Origin: Lasiosphaeria ovina | Taxonomy: Eukaryota > Ascomycota > Sordariomycetes > Sordariales > Lasiosphaeriaceae | Direction: 5' to 3' | Length of the DNA stretch: 64,000 bases | NCBI GenBank assembly: GCA_033439765.1 | Contig: JAULSN010000008.1 | Location: forward strand, 1,860,001 to 1,924,000 | Program-made: the position numbers and the translations under genes | The notes under the pieces: generated by a model | What the model was told of the DNA's origin: nothing | What the model saw: only the letters and a program-made list of their open reading frames with translations | The model's database searches: none | In this document: positions 11,315 to 22,017 of the stretch, piece after piece | Layout of the letters: every line of letters begins with the position of its first letter | Numbering within the stretch: position 1 is the first letter of the stretch

Positions 11315-14300
11315 ATGGAGGGGCGCAGCGACCTTTCAACCCCGCCAGCCGAGCAGTTCTCTATGCTAACTTTCTACGAGGACGCCAACAATCCCGAGGC
11401 GGCCTCGCCGAACGCCATGGCGGTAGACCCCCCAGAGGAACACATTGTCGAGCCGAACGGCACTGAGACCGTCGACGTCGCCATTATCACCCCCGATAGC
11501 ACCGAGAACGCCACCGTTATGCTCGCCAACGACTGTATGTCAACCCCTTCGAACCACTCGCTGTTCTTCCACGCTGACCTTCGTGTAGTTGTTGCTATGA
11601 AGGACCACGTTCTCCCGGCACTGGTTGAAGAGCCTCGCGTTCTAGAAGACCAGATTTTCACGTGGGAAGTTGTGAGCTGGGCGAACATGACCAAGAAGGA
11701 GCATGGCCCAGCTTTCCAGGCCGGTGGCTTTCCATGGTAAGTCGAGATGATTCCGACGCCATTCTTATTTCCTGGAGCTAGTTGCTAATGCTGTTCAAGG
11801 CGGATACTACTGTTCCCTTTCGGTAACAACGTCGACCAGTGTTCCATCTACCTCGAGCATGGCTTCAATAACAACGAGGTTCCAGAAGACTGGAGCTGCT
11901 GTGTGCAGTTTGCGCTCGTACTCTGGAATCCAAACGATCCTTCCATATTCTACCACCACTCGGCCCACCATCGGTTCACTAAGGAGGAAAGCGATTGGGG
12001 ATTTACACGATTTCTGGAGAGGCGTAAGATGTACGCTCCATGGGAGAATTCAGAGAGGCCTCTCGTCGAGAATGAGTGCGCAAACATCACCGCGTATGTA
12101 AGAGTGGTTGAGGACGAGACGGGTGTCTTGTGGCACAACTTCAACAACTACGATTCCAAAAGGGAGACGGGGTTTGTCGGCCTTAAGAACCAAGGCGCAA
12201 CCTGCTACTTGAACTCGCTTCTGCAGTCGCTCTACTTCACCAACGCGTTCCGCAAGGTAAGTCTCGTCTTTTTTCCTTTTGTCGCGTGATCCAGGGCTAA
12301 CATATACAGGCTATCTACCAAATTCCTACACATTTACAAGAGGAAAGCATGAACAACAGCGCGTATACCTTGCAACGGCTTTTCTACCAACTCCAGACCT
12401 CCAATACGGCAGTAGGAACAGCCGAGCTAACCAAGTCCTTCGGTTGGGAGACACGCCACATCTTTGAGCAGCAGGATGTGCAAGAACTGTCCCGGAAACT
12501 CATGGAGCGAATGGAGGAAAAGATGAAGAATACAGAGAACGAGAAGGTGCTGGCCCAAATGTTCAGCGGCAAGATAAAGACGTACATCTCCTGCATCAAC
12601 GTCCCCTACGAATCGAGCCGCGTGGAGGACTTTTGGGATGTCCAACTCAACGTTAGCGGGAACAAGAACTTGCTGGAAAGCTTACAAGACTACATACAGG
12701 TTGAAAAGCTGGACGGAGAGAACCAGTACTTTGCCGGCGAGCAATATAAGCTGCAGGATGCCAACAAAGGCGTCATCTTCCAGAGCTTCCCGGACGTTCT
12801 ACACCTTCAGCTCAAACGGTTCGAGTATGACATCCAACGCGACACAATGATGAAAATCAACGACAGGTATGAGTTCCCAGAAGAGTTCGATGCTGCACCG
12901 TACCTGGACAAGGAAGCAGACAAGACGGAAGCTTGGGGATACCAGCTCCACGGTGTGCTAGTTCATAGCGGAGACCTTAACGCAGGCCACTACTATGCCT
13001 TTCTTAAGCCTAACAAAGATGGTTGGTGGTACAAGTATGACGACGACAAGGTCACCAAGGCAACGAGACGAGAGGTTCTGGAAGAGAACTTTGGAGGCCC
13101 GTTCAAGACACCAAACGGGCACACTCGGACGCCTAGCCAAAAGAAGACGCCCACTATGCGACCTAATAGCGCATACATGTTGGTCTACATCCGGAAATCG
13201 AAACTCGACAAGATTCTCTGCCCTGTCACAGCGGAAGACACTCCTCAGCATCTCCAGCAAAGATTTGAGGAGGAAGTCGCTGCCCGCGAAGCTAGACGTA
13301 AGGAACGGGAGGAACAGCATCTGTACCTTGGAATAAAGGTCATCACCGAGGCGACATTCCAGCAGCACGGCGGAACAGACCTCACAAGTTTTGACGCAAA
13401 CCCGGAGCAGGACCCTGCAGCACCCCGGTTCTATCGCCAGCTCCGAAATTCGACTATGCAAGAGCTGGTAGATACCATCGGGGAAGATACTGGACTGGAT
13501 CCGAGACGTATACGGCTCTGGATCATGGTAAACCGGCAGAACAAGACGATCCGTCCTGATCAACCAGTGATGGATCTGCGCCCAACTGTTGAGGACACTT
13601 ATAACAGAGCTGCCGCTCACCGTGATCAAGCTTTGCGAGTGTGGGTAGAGGTTGCCGAGGACATCAACGCAGACGGGGAAGCCGTATGGCCGACATACCG
13701 AGGGCAGGAAAATGGCGTCATTGTGAAGAACGACCTCATCCTCTTATTCCTAAAGTGGTTCGACGTCGAATCTCAAACTCTAAAGGGGGTCGGTCACACC
13801 TATATCAGCAAGGAAAAGAAGGTAGAGGACCTCGTTCCTATCATCATGAAGAAGATGGGATGGGGGGATAAGCTATCTAGCGATGAGAAGATTCAGCTTT
13901 GGGAAGTAAGTTCACCTGAATTCTCTCGGAAGACCGCACATATGCTGACTCCTATCTAGGAAATCAAGCCAAACATGATCGAGGGTCTCAAGGCGAAGCA
14001 GACGCTCAAGGCTGCGGAGCTTCAAGACGGAGATATCGTTTGCTTCCAGCGAATGCACGAAAAGAAATCCAGGCTTGGGCTTGGAGAATCCAAGCCCGCA
14101 GAGGAAGCGTAAGTCGTCTATTCTTCAAATCAGAAGCCACTGCTAACAACTTGTCCGTGTAGAAGCAAAGTATCGGACCGATTCGACGACGCTCGAGAAT
14201 ACTATGATTTCTTGCTAAACAAGAAGACGGTTAAGTTCCACGCCCATCCTCAGAAATGCGATCCTCAGCAGTTCCCGTCATTCGAGATGGTTTTGAACTC

Positions 14301-15329
14301 AAAGATGAGTTACGACAAACTGGCCGAGAAGATTGGCGATAGGTTAGAGGTTGATCCGACCCATCTGCGTTTCTACACGGTCAATGCCAGTTCCTACAAC
14401 CCGAGGACCGCAATCAAGCGTGGACCCAACCAAACGCTGCTCAGCATTCTCAATCCCACCGGCTATGGTCAGTTGAATATGAACCAACGACCCGACGCTT
14501 TATTCTTCGAGGTGTTGGACATGAGTCTTGCCGAGTTAGACACCAAGAAGAGCATAAAGATTACGTGGCTCAGCGAAGGCATTTCGAAAGAGGTAAGATA
14601 GCCCTGCAATACGTCTGGTCACATTACATGATACTAACTTGGTATTTTAGGACCAATACGACGTCCTTGTAACCAAGAGCGGTCAAGTAGAAGACCTGAT
14701 TGCGGCCCTTATCAAGAAGGCGAAGCTCGAGAGTGAAGAGGAGGGTGGGAGAATCCGCGTCTACGAGACAAGCAACCACCGGTTCTTCAAAGAGCTTGAG
14801 AGAGCTTACCCCGTCATCAGCATCAACGACTACACAGCAGTTGTTGCCGAACGGATACCTGAAGAGGAACTTGAAGTGAAGGATAACACCCAGTTCATTT
14901 CGGTCTTCCACTTCCACGGTGAGCCCAGCAGGGCTCACGGGATGCCTTTCCGGTTCCTGCTCAAAGAGGTAAGTGGTGCCTTCTCATCTAACTTGTGAAG
15001 CTTCGTGTTCTAATTGTGTGTACAGAACGAAACATTTGCCGAGAGCAAGAAGCGACTGGAGAAGCGGACTGGTCTGAAGGGCAAGAGCTTCGAGAAAATC
15101 AAGTTCGCAGTGGTCAGAAGATCACAATACTCGAGACCGCAGTACTTGAACGATGGTAAGCAGTGCCTTGATACTTGAAAGGTTTTAGAGGGTTTGGAAG
15201 CTAACATGTGCGGTAGACGATGTGTTGTGGGACGTGGCTGCTAACGAGGACGACTTCCTCGGCCTTGATCACCCTGATCGGACGAGGTCATTGCGGAACG
15301 GTGTTGGCGACTTGTTCCTCAAAGGCTAG
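11315..15329 (+). CDS. ubp15: Ubiquitin-specific protease, USP7/HAUSP (Ubp15) type
   Basis: Nine exons (11315-11534, 11589-11736, 11800-12256, 12310-13905, 13960-14108, 14163-14592, 14651-14968, 15026-15155, 15217-15329) encode 1186 residues. USP7-type enzymes remove ubiquitin from substrates in nucleus, cytosol and peroxisomal membranes. Domains in order: acidic N-terminus, MATH/TRAF domain (about 80-215, with FTWEVVSWANMTKKEHGPAF and WRILLFPFGN), peptidase C19 core with Cys box GLKNQGATCYLNSLLQSLY (nucleophile Cys258) and His box LHGVLVHSGDLNAGHYYAF (His502), then a C-terminal array of ubiquitin-like domains (HUBL). Length and order match the family. All splice sites are GT-AG and all phases agree. 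The ATG at 11315 follows a stop-free non-ATG stretch, and no better upstream Met exists. Confidence 0.96.
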
Positions 15330-16402
15330 ACATGCGTTGAGCGTGGGTTTTCGGGGCTCTGGATGGGTGGTGTTATCCTGCGTGTACGCTCTGTCTTGAG
15401 AGTTGGCCGAACTCTTGTTCTCGAAAAAACAAAACAGGCGAAGGGGGAGTCGGCAGGAGGCTTCTGCTTTTACTGCTTGTTATATGCGCGCAGGGATCTC
15501 TGCCATATCATGGAGGGGGTGCATCGTCCATAGGAGCGGGTCATGAATAACAGTTAGCGAGCGACAACTTTTTTTTGGGGCATATTACCTGTCGGAAGCG
15601 ATATGGATTGGTATTTGCGGCTGCAGAGCTGTCTGCCAATGTGCTGAGCAATAGGGAATAGAGTTAATGCTACTTGATAGGTACTCTGTATATCAGTTTA
15701 GGGAATTTTGTGGGCATGCTTGTGGCATGCTTGCATGCCGAACTTTTGTAGGGACATTAGGCACTGTAATTTCTGTCTGAACATAGCGCAGCTCTTGTGC
15801 AAGTTGGTGGTCACTTTACCTGCGGCAGTCTAGACGCGCTCCAAACTTTGGTGCATACAGAACCTCGGCATTGAATGGCATCCAATATACAAGAGTACAA
15901 ATTGAAAGGCCTTTAAATCATCTGCTACTACTTGATAACTGTTATAAAGACATTTTGAGCGCTTCGAGAAAGACTTTAGAAGTCAAAGTCAATACATGCC
16001 AACAACTTTGCGAGGCCTAACTGGCCCTAGCTGCAGTGGTTCTTTTCACTGACTGTGATGACCCGCTCAGGCGGCGAAGCGGCCGTCCTGAAAAGTTTGG
16101 CGGTGAATTCTGGCAGAAATTATCGTCGATAAGATTCACGGCTGGCTGGCTCTCTTTGGATTGGATAGCGATCAAGAAAGGCGACGACGGCGACCCATCT
16201 CCCATCTTTGTGACGACGACGACGACGACGACGACGGCAGAAAAGATCTCTCACCCTCGTGTCTTAAATCGAAACCCTCTCGGCGGCATATTGCGCACCC
16301 TTCTCTGTCTCTGTCCCTCTCCCTTTGCGGACCTTTGAGAGCGACGGGCTCGACCGCGCGAGCATTGACATCACCACCCACCCGCCAACTGCCGCTGCTA
16401 CG
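15330..16402. other. Intergenic region, USP7 3' side / TIM22 5' side
   Basis: About 1.07 kb. The left part is T/A-rich 3' flank; the right part is the TIM22 leader with a (GAC)n tract at 16212-16236 and CT-rich sequence at 16300-16325. A gcatgcttgcatgc-type palindromic patch lies near 15715-15740. No gene was recognised. Confidence 0.65.
16212..16236. repeat. (GAC)8 microsatellite in the TIM22 leader
   Basis: About eight GAC units in a row, 165 nt upstream of the TIM22 start codon and probably transcribed as 5' UTR. It is not part of any supported reading frame. Confidence 0.9.
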
Positions 16403-17120
16403 ATGAACTTCCCTGGCGCGGGTGCTCTGGGGGGTGCCCCCCCGGGCGGGCAGCTCGGAGCCGGCGACCCGAATATGAAATGGGTTCGTTACTTGGCTAC
16501 CAGTTAACCTGAAGGGCGTTTTACTGATATCTCTTGTTTGCGTGCCGTGCTAGTTGACGAATGCCATGGAGTCATGCTATGTCAAGACGGCCATGAGCGG
16601 CGTCGCAGGGTTTGGTCTCGGCGGACTGTTTGGAATGTTTATGGCATCTGTATGTTCCTTGCACCCCCTATTCTATCCTACATCCTCTTTCTATTCATAT
16701 CTATATCTGGCCTATCTCCTCCAAACCCAGACACAGGACAGACATGCTAATACCCCTTTCCTTGTCGGACAGATGGCCTACGACACGCCGTACCACACGG
16801 CGGGGGCGGCGGCGTCGCCCATCAGCTCGATGCCGTGGCGGCAGCAGCTGTCGACGGGGTTCAGGGACATGGGCAAGCGGTCGTACAGCACGGCCAAGAA
16901 CTTCGGCAAGGTCGGCGCGCTGTTCAGCGGCGTCGAGTGCGGCATCGAGGGGCTGCGCGCCAAGAACGACATGGGCAACGGCGTCGCCGCCGGCTGCTTC
17001 ACGGGCGCCATCCTCGCCCGCAACGCCGGGCCCCAGGCCGCCGCCGTCGGCTGCGCCGGCTTCGCCGCCTTCAGCGCCGCCATCGACTCCTGGATGCGCA
17101 TGCCCAAGGACGAAGACTGA
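16403..17120 (+). CDS. TIM22: TIM22, core of the mitochondrial carrier translocase
   Basis: Three exons (16403-16483, 16554-16649, 16773-17120) encode 174 residues. Tim22 forms the inner-membrane channel that inserts carrier proteins and Tim subunits. The Tim17/22/23 signature is visible: [28 protein letters not shown] as the first membrane segment (about 32-59), YDTPYH, a middle amphipathic region with the [19 protein letters not shown] block, then two Gly/Ala-rich segments ([16 protein letters not shown] and [16 protein letters not shown]). The Gly/Pro-rich N-terminus is the usual Tim22 extension. Intron 1 uses the weak donor GTTCGT. The protein is slightly shorter than the 190-residue norm but all core blocks are present. 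Confidence 0.95.
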
Positions 17121-17934
17121 TCGAGTCTACTCCTGTTGTTGGAATGATGGAGGCTGCTGATTTGTCTTTGTAAGAAAGGGAGGGGTTTGAGACGAGGAAA
17201 AAAGAAACTCTTTCCCACCAGCAAGCCGACACCATGGGCTTGCATAATCGGCGGGGAGGGGGAAGGGGTTCTCTCTGGCTAGGCGAGAGAGAGAGAAGCG
17301 AAACATGCATTGCATTGGCGTTTATGGCGAGGGGTCTGATTTGATTTGCACATATATATCTATACTCGTACATATAAACACGCCGGCAGGAGGCTCGAGG
17401 GAAGGTGGCCATACTCTTTTTCTTGTTGGCATAGGCATTTAGAAAATAGAATGGAGGCGGTCGGTCAGGGTCGGGATATAAAGGGTGTCTACCTACCTTG
17501 GGTAGTCTTTAGCGTCTGGTCTGCCAGTCTGTATGTACATACTCTACTAATCACTCACTCATAGCTACATTACCTATCTGCCAGAAAGGAGACGAAGAAG
17601 GGTACAGGGAATCTCCACACAGTTTGCTCTCTTATCATGAAAGCTCCTCCATAGCCGCGCAACTTTGGCGTGCAGCGGCGTTTTGTTGACAGCTTCCAAT
17701 ATTTACGCCCCGGGAATTCAGATACGGGAGGTTGCACGCCTAAGCCAACGCTCCCAATGTTGGGAACAGTCTAGCCTAGACGGAATCCCCCAGGTCTGCT
17801 CGTTTTTCTTAGACATCAAGAAACGCCCCCCAGAGTAAAAACGCAATAAATCCAGAGCCAACATGCCAATCCCGAGAATTACATATATATGGACAACCGG
17901 GTCCAACCCGGCCAACCCAATCAGCCACCTTCCT
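17121..17934. other. Convergent intergenic region, TIM22 / PRP45
   Basis: Between two converging genes. It holds AT-rich 3' UTR-like sequence (tatatatctatac near 17352-17368) and nothing recognisable as a gene. Confidence 0.65.
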
Positions 17935-19875
17935 TCAGTCGTCATCTTCGTCATCCACCCGGGACCGTTTCGGTTGTCGGTCATCCTCGTCTTGAAGCCC
18001 AAAGCCGCGCTTGGACGTCGAGCTCTGCTGGACCTCGGACAGGAACTTGTCGACATTGAAAGGGTCCGCCCCAGCGACATCCTTCTCAAACTGGACAGGC
18101 CCCTCACGCGCCTCGACCTCCTCGGTGCCCTTAAAGGTACCCCGGCCGAGAGCCTCGCCGAACCTGTTTGACTTTTGAATCTTGGACAGCTCTTGGTCGC
18201 CGTCGGCCTCATCGTCATCCTCGGCATTCGCACGTGGTCTGTAGATGCTGCTGATGGCGTCCTGGGCGGCGAAAAGTGGCTTGTCGTAGGGGTTGTCCTC
18301 GTTGAAGCCGCTATCGAATCCGCTCGACTGGTTGAAAAGACGCGAGTCGTACATGCCTTCGGCGGACTGGGTCGGCTTGGCCAGGCCGAGGGCAATTTTC
18401 TCCGAAATGTCACGGTTCATTTCCCGAGCCATAACCTGTGCTCTTCTTTCTGCGCCCATGCGTGACTGCCGGAGTTTCCGCTCGTCCTCGCGCTGCCGCT
18501 CCTTGCGAGCGTTTACTCTCTCTTGCTCTGAACCGTCGCTGTCTGAGCCCGACTCGGACCCACTGTATGATCTCGATCGCGATCGCCTTCCGCCGCCTGC
18601 TCTCTCGGCGCGAGCGGCCTGTGCTAGTTGGCGGAGGTTCTCTTCTTTCTGCGCCTTCTCCTTCTCTGCCAGCCTCTGCTGCATCATAGCCCTCTGTCGA
18701 ACCTCCTCTCTGGCATGCCGGTCGGCCATAAATAGGGCCTCTGAGAACTGGGCGAACTTGTCGTTGATCTGGACGTCTTGCAGTCCACGACCGTCGGCTG
18801 CCAGTCTCTTATCCAGAGGTACTGTGAAGCCTTTCGAGTTCTTCCACAGCGAGACAGGAGGTGCTGAATTCGTAGGCCATAAGCAGTTGCTCTTCACATC
18901 AGAAGAATTACGGGGTAACTCACGAATCTTCCACGCCTCTTGGTCTTCTGCTGTTAGTTTCCTCGGCGGGGAATGCATGACCTAGGAACATAGATTAGCA
19001 AGTCGTATTCTCTGAAATCCACAAATGTTTGGGCGTATGATGTACATACCGGTGGAGGGGGGGTCGGAGGTCCTCTTGGAATTTTCTTATGCTTAAACTT
19101 CGGCGGTTCCATAGGGTCTAAAATATAGTTAGCCAGGTGAAACCAAAAAACAGCAATCAACATGGACGTACCTTTCTGGCGTTCGATAATCTTCATGATG
19201 CGGTCCTGCTTCTTGGTATTGTCCCCCATCTGCGCTGAGGGCGTATAACGAACAAAGGTCGGCTCTCTCCGTCCGCCAACATTCAGAGTCTTGGGCTTCT
19301 GCGCGGCGACGGCACCGCTCACCAAAGTCGCCAGCGCGTTTCTCGTCCGTTCTGCCGTGGCCTCCACTTCCTCGCGACTCGGTCGGGAGAGGTCAAGGTC
19401 GCCTGCTTCGGCCCGCTGCCGGAGCGGGATGAGGTCCTTGAATGACGTGTGGATGATCCTGTTCTTGTCGTGGCCCTGGCGCGCGATCGCGCTGTAGTCG
19501 ACCTTGCCTTCGCCGTCGACCTGGACGACTAGCGCATTCGACGAGGTCGCGCCCTTCTTTCCCCATACATACTGAGCGACGTGGATCTCGGGAAACGCGC
19601 CGCCATCGCCAAAGTCCTCGGGGGCGCGCGGACGCCAACCTGCTCTGTTCGGATACGGCGGCGGGCCGGACCTCTGGAAGTCACCAAATTAGTCACTATC
19701 CCGGTGCACAGGCAATCGTAAAATCGTAACTGACCTTTAAGACGACTCGCGTCTCGTCGAGCTGCCCCGGGCCGACAATCCTAGGGCCTCGCTGTTGCGC
19801 CTTTTGCTCTTCATATTCCGAGTTGTACTGGGGCTTTGGCAGAGCCCGCGCAAGGCCGGCCGCTATCGAGGTCAT
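17935..19875 (-). CDS. PRP45: PRP45 / SNW1 (SKIP) splicing factor
   Basis: Five exons (19875-19735, 19673-19172, 19117-19050, 18981-18924, 18863-17935) give 565 residues. SNW proteins belong to the NineTeen-complex-associated part of the active spliceosome and also act in transcription. The SNW/SKIP domain spans about 150-330: TSFKDLIPLRQRA, DPMEPPKFKHKKIPRGPPTPPPP, the core SLWKNSKGFTVPLDKRLAADGRGLQ, then a long charged helix with KEKAQKEENLRQLAQAARAE and an RS/SGSESGS segment. The C-terminus contains the conserved DPFNVDKFL motif and an acidic end. The intron at 18923-18864 is 60 nt and open, so retention would insert 20 residues right before the SNW core. The namesake tripeptide reads SLW (261-263), not SNW. 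An in-frame upstream Met at 19938 is a less likely start. Confidence 0.95.
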
Positions 19876-20526
19876 GGTTGCCGTCGATTGATTTGCGCAC
19901 GAAGATTCAGTGTTGGGGTTGAAGGTGAGGTGAAGCAAGTGGGGACCTTAACGCGGGTCGATCTTGACAAAAGTTACGGCTGCCTTTCGTAGTAGCTCAC
20001 AGTGAACGTGGCTGGGCGCAGCTTCTGTGGCGCATGCTCAGTGCTTATCGGGCTTATCGGCACCTACACAGTCGCCAGTACCTACCTAGTGCGTCAAAGT
20101 GAGGTGCGCTAAAGTGAGCCCCTTTCTGAGGTAAAGTTCAGGTTCAGAATTTGGGTTTGCTCGTTTCGTCCCAGTTTTTATTTCATCTTCTTATTGGAAT
20201 ACTCACTATGCATTCAGTACTCGTGAATCGTACATTGGGCTCGAAATCTCGGCCAGTTTCTGTTTCGTGGAATATCGGAGCACGACATGGACGCTTAAAC
20301 ATAAACAAGGCACCTCCACCTCTGCTTCCTGCGGTACCTGGCGCAAAGCAGCACCACGATTTGGCATAATCATCATGTTTGAAACCCAAATAGGGACAAC
20401 CCTATATACCAACCATCGCCGAAAACTAATAGGCCATTGCTATAAAGTGCTTCATGCAAGACCCGCCCCATGTGTGCAATACGCCTGGCCGAAACCACTA
20501 TCTTAACAGCACAACAAACAACATAC
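19876..20526. other. Intergenic region, PRP45 promoter / p24 gene 3' side
   Basis: About 650 nt with the PRP45 promoter on the left and the 3' UTR of the p24-family gene on the right. A tandem GTGAGGTGCGCTAAAGTGAGC-like stretch and a TACCTACCTAG motif lie near 20075-20120. No gene was recognised. Confidence 0.6.
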
Positions 20527-21351
20527 TCATACATAGCCCTTCCTCGCGCCCTGGAGATGTGGTTGTCAGCAACGCTCGTAGACAAACCGGACCGGGGAGC
20601 GCTTACCTGGAAGAAAAACCTGACGATAAAGACCTGCAGCGCGCCCATGCATACGACCAATGCGATTTGTATCAAGCTGAAGTTGATGATCCTCTTCTCT
20701 GTGCTGCGGACAGTGCTGAAGTTTCGGTTCTCACGTGTCCGGAAGTATTTTTGATTTCGTGTGATGGTCGACAGCTGCCCCGACACCTTGAAAAGGGATT
20801 CCTCGAGAGCCGACGTCTGTTCCGGTGAGGTGCCCTGCTTCGCAGGCAGGCTCACGCGTGCCTCGTTCTCGACCTAGATGTGTTTGCGTGTCAATGGCGC
20901 ATGGTACAACTACGGGAAGGGCAGGGCATGGCTAACCGCAATCTCGAAGTCGACAAACTTGTCTGTATAGGTGCTCATCTCGTTGTTGAAGCAGAACTTG
21001 TATTCGCCGACCTCGTTCGCAGAGAAGACAAAGTCGCCCTGGCGCTCCTTTTGACCATCCATGATGTACTTGTTGTTGGGGCCTGTGACTTCATAGTCGA
21101 CATCGAAGGAGCCGCCCGATTGGACCTGGAGCCCAGTGAATCGTAAGTCAGTCTGGCGCCATGGCAAACCGCAGTCTGGGTCTTTTATGTGTGCCTACCG
21201 CAAAGTAGAAGGCGATCTTCTCGCCCTTGGCCTGTGTCACTGTGTAGAAGCAGGCCTTTTCGTTGGCGGTAAGCTTGTAGGTCAATGCAGTTGCCGATAC
21301 CTGGGCCGCCAGGTAGGCCAAAAGGCCGCATGCTATTAGTGGCAGATGCAT
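20527..21351 (-). CDS. p24/emp24 family cargo receptor (ERP type)
   Basis: Four exons (21351-21199, 21125-20937, 20873-20607, 20550-20527) encode 210 residues. p24 proteins cycle between ER and Golgi in COPII/COPI vesicles as cargo adaptors and coat regulators. The sequence has a signal peptide (1-20, LIACGLLAYLAAQVSA), a GOLD domain (about 21-110) with the paired cysteines in KACFYT and YKFCFNNEMS, a coiled coil (about 125-175, ending NFSTVRSTEKRI), one membrane helix (about 179-202) and the short cytosolic tail GARKGYV. The last coding exon is only 24 nt long. It is closest to fungal Erp3-like endosomal cargo receptors; the exact subfamily is not certain. It is divergently transcribed from the PhoD-like gene. 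Confidence 0.93.
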
Positions 21352-22017
21352 GGTGTGGGAGTTGTGGCGCCGACGTCGTCGAGGGGTCGTAGGTAGAGGC
21401 GGTCTTCAGGACAGCATCTCTCAATCGCGAAGCCGATCGCCTGCAAGATGCCAAAACGCTGAGCTGGCACGACTTTAGGCGGAACAACCAAGTTCCAGGC
21501 CCGTGGGTGCTCTCCCGCAGGCTGCCCCTTGCCAGCCGGGGCCTGGCTTGGCAGCTGGGCACGGACTGGCTCGAGCTTCTTGTCGGATGTGGCCACCCCT
21601 GCTTTGTCCAACCGGGGCATGTTTCCGAAGGTCGTGACATCAGTCTCTGGCAGCTCCAACTTTACCGATGAGCCTATGACGGGACTTGCATGACCTCAGC
21701 TCGATCTTCAGGCGGGCATCTTGCGGCGCCCAATCTTTAAATCTACCAAGCTGTCAAAGTAAATCACGCTGGAGTTTTCTCCACAAATAGATTATCCTAT
21801 TTTCATCAAACAACTTTTGAGTCTCGAGAAACTGTGTGCCCTGGAGCCTCGATTCTCTCAGATTCAGGTCGTTCCTTCCAACTGAGCCGCTTTCATTAGC
21901 AGACTGTGCCTCCCATGCTATCTTAGCACTTCATCTGCCTCGAACTGTGTCTTTGAACCATCTCCTCCGATGCGTCATAGTTCTCTCTTGAGACAAATTT
22001 GAGACACCGAGGGGAGA
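21352..22017. other. Divergent intergenic region, p24 / PhoD-like
   Basis: This 666-nt region holds both promoters. On the minus strand a 107-codon open frame (21659-21336) overlaps the p24 start by 16 nt; it resembles no protein and may be a chance frame or a long uORF. Confidence 0.6.

Noticed and set aside
18293..18985. 230-codon plus-strand frame over PRP45
   Set aside because: Antisense to the conserved SNW domain and its intron; Ser/Arg-rich artefact of reversed codons.
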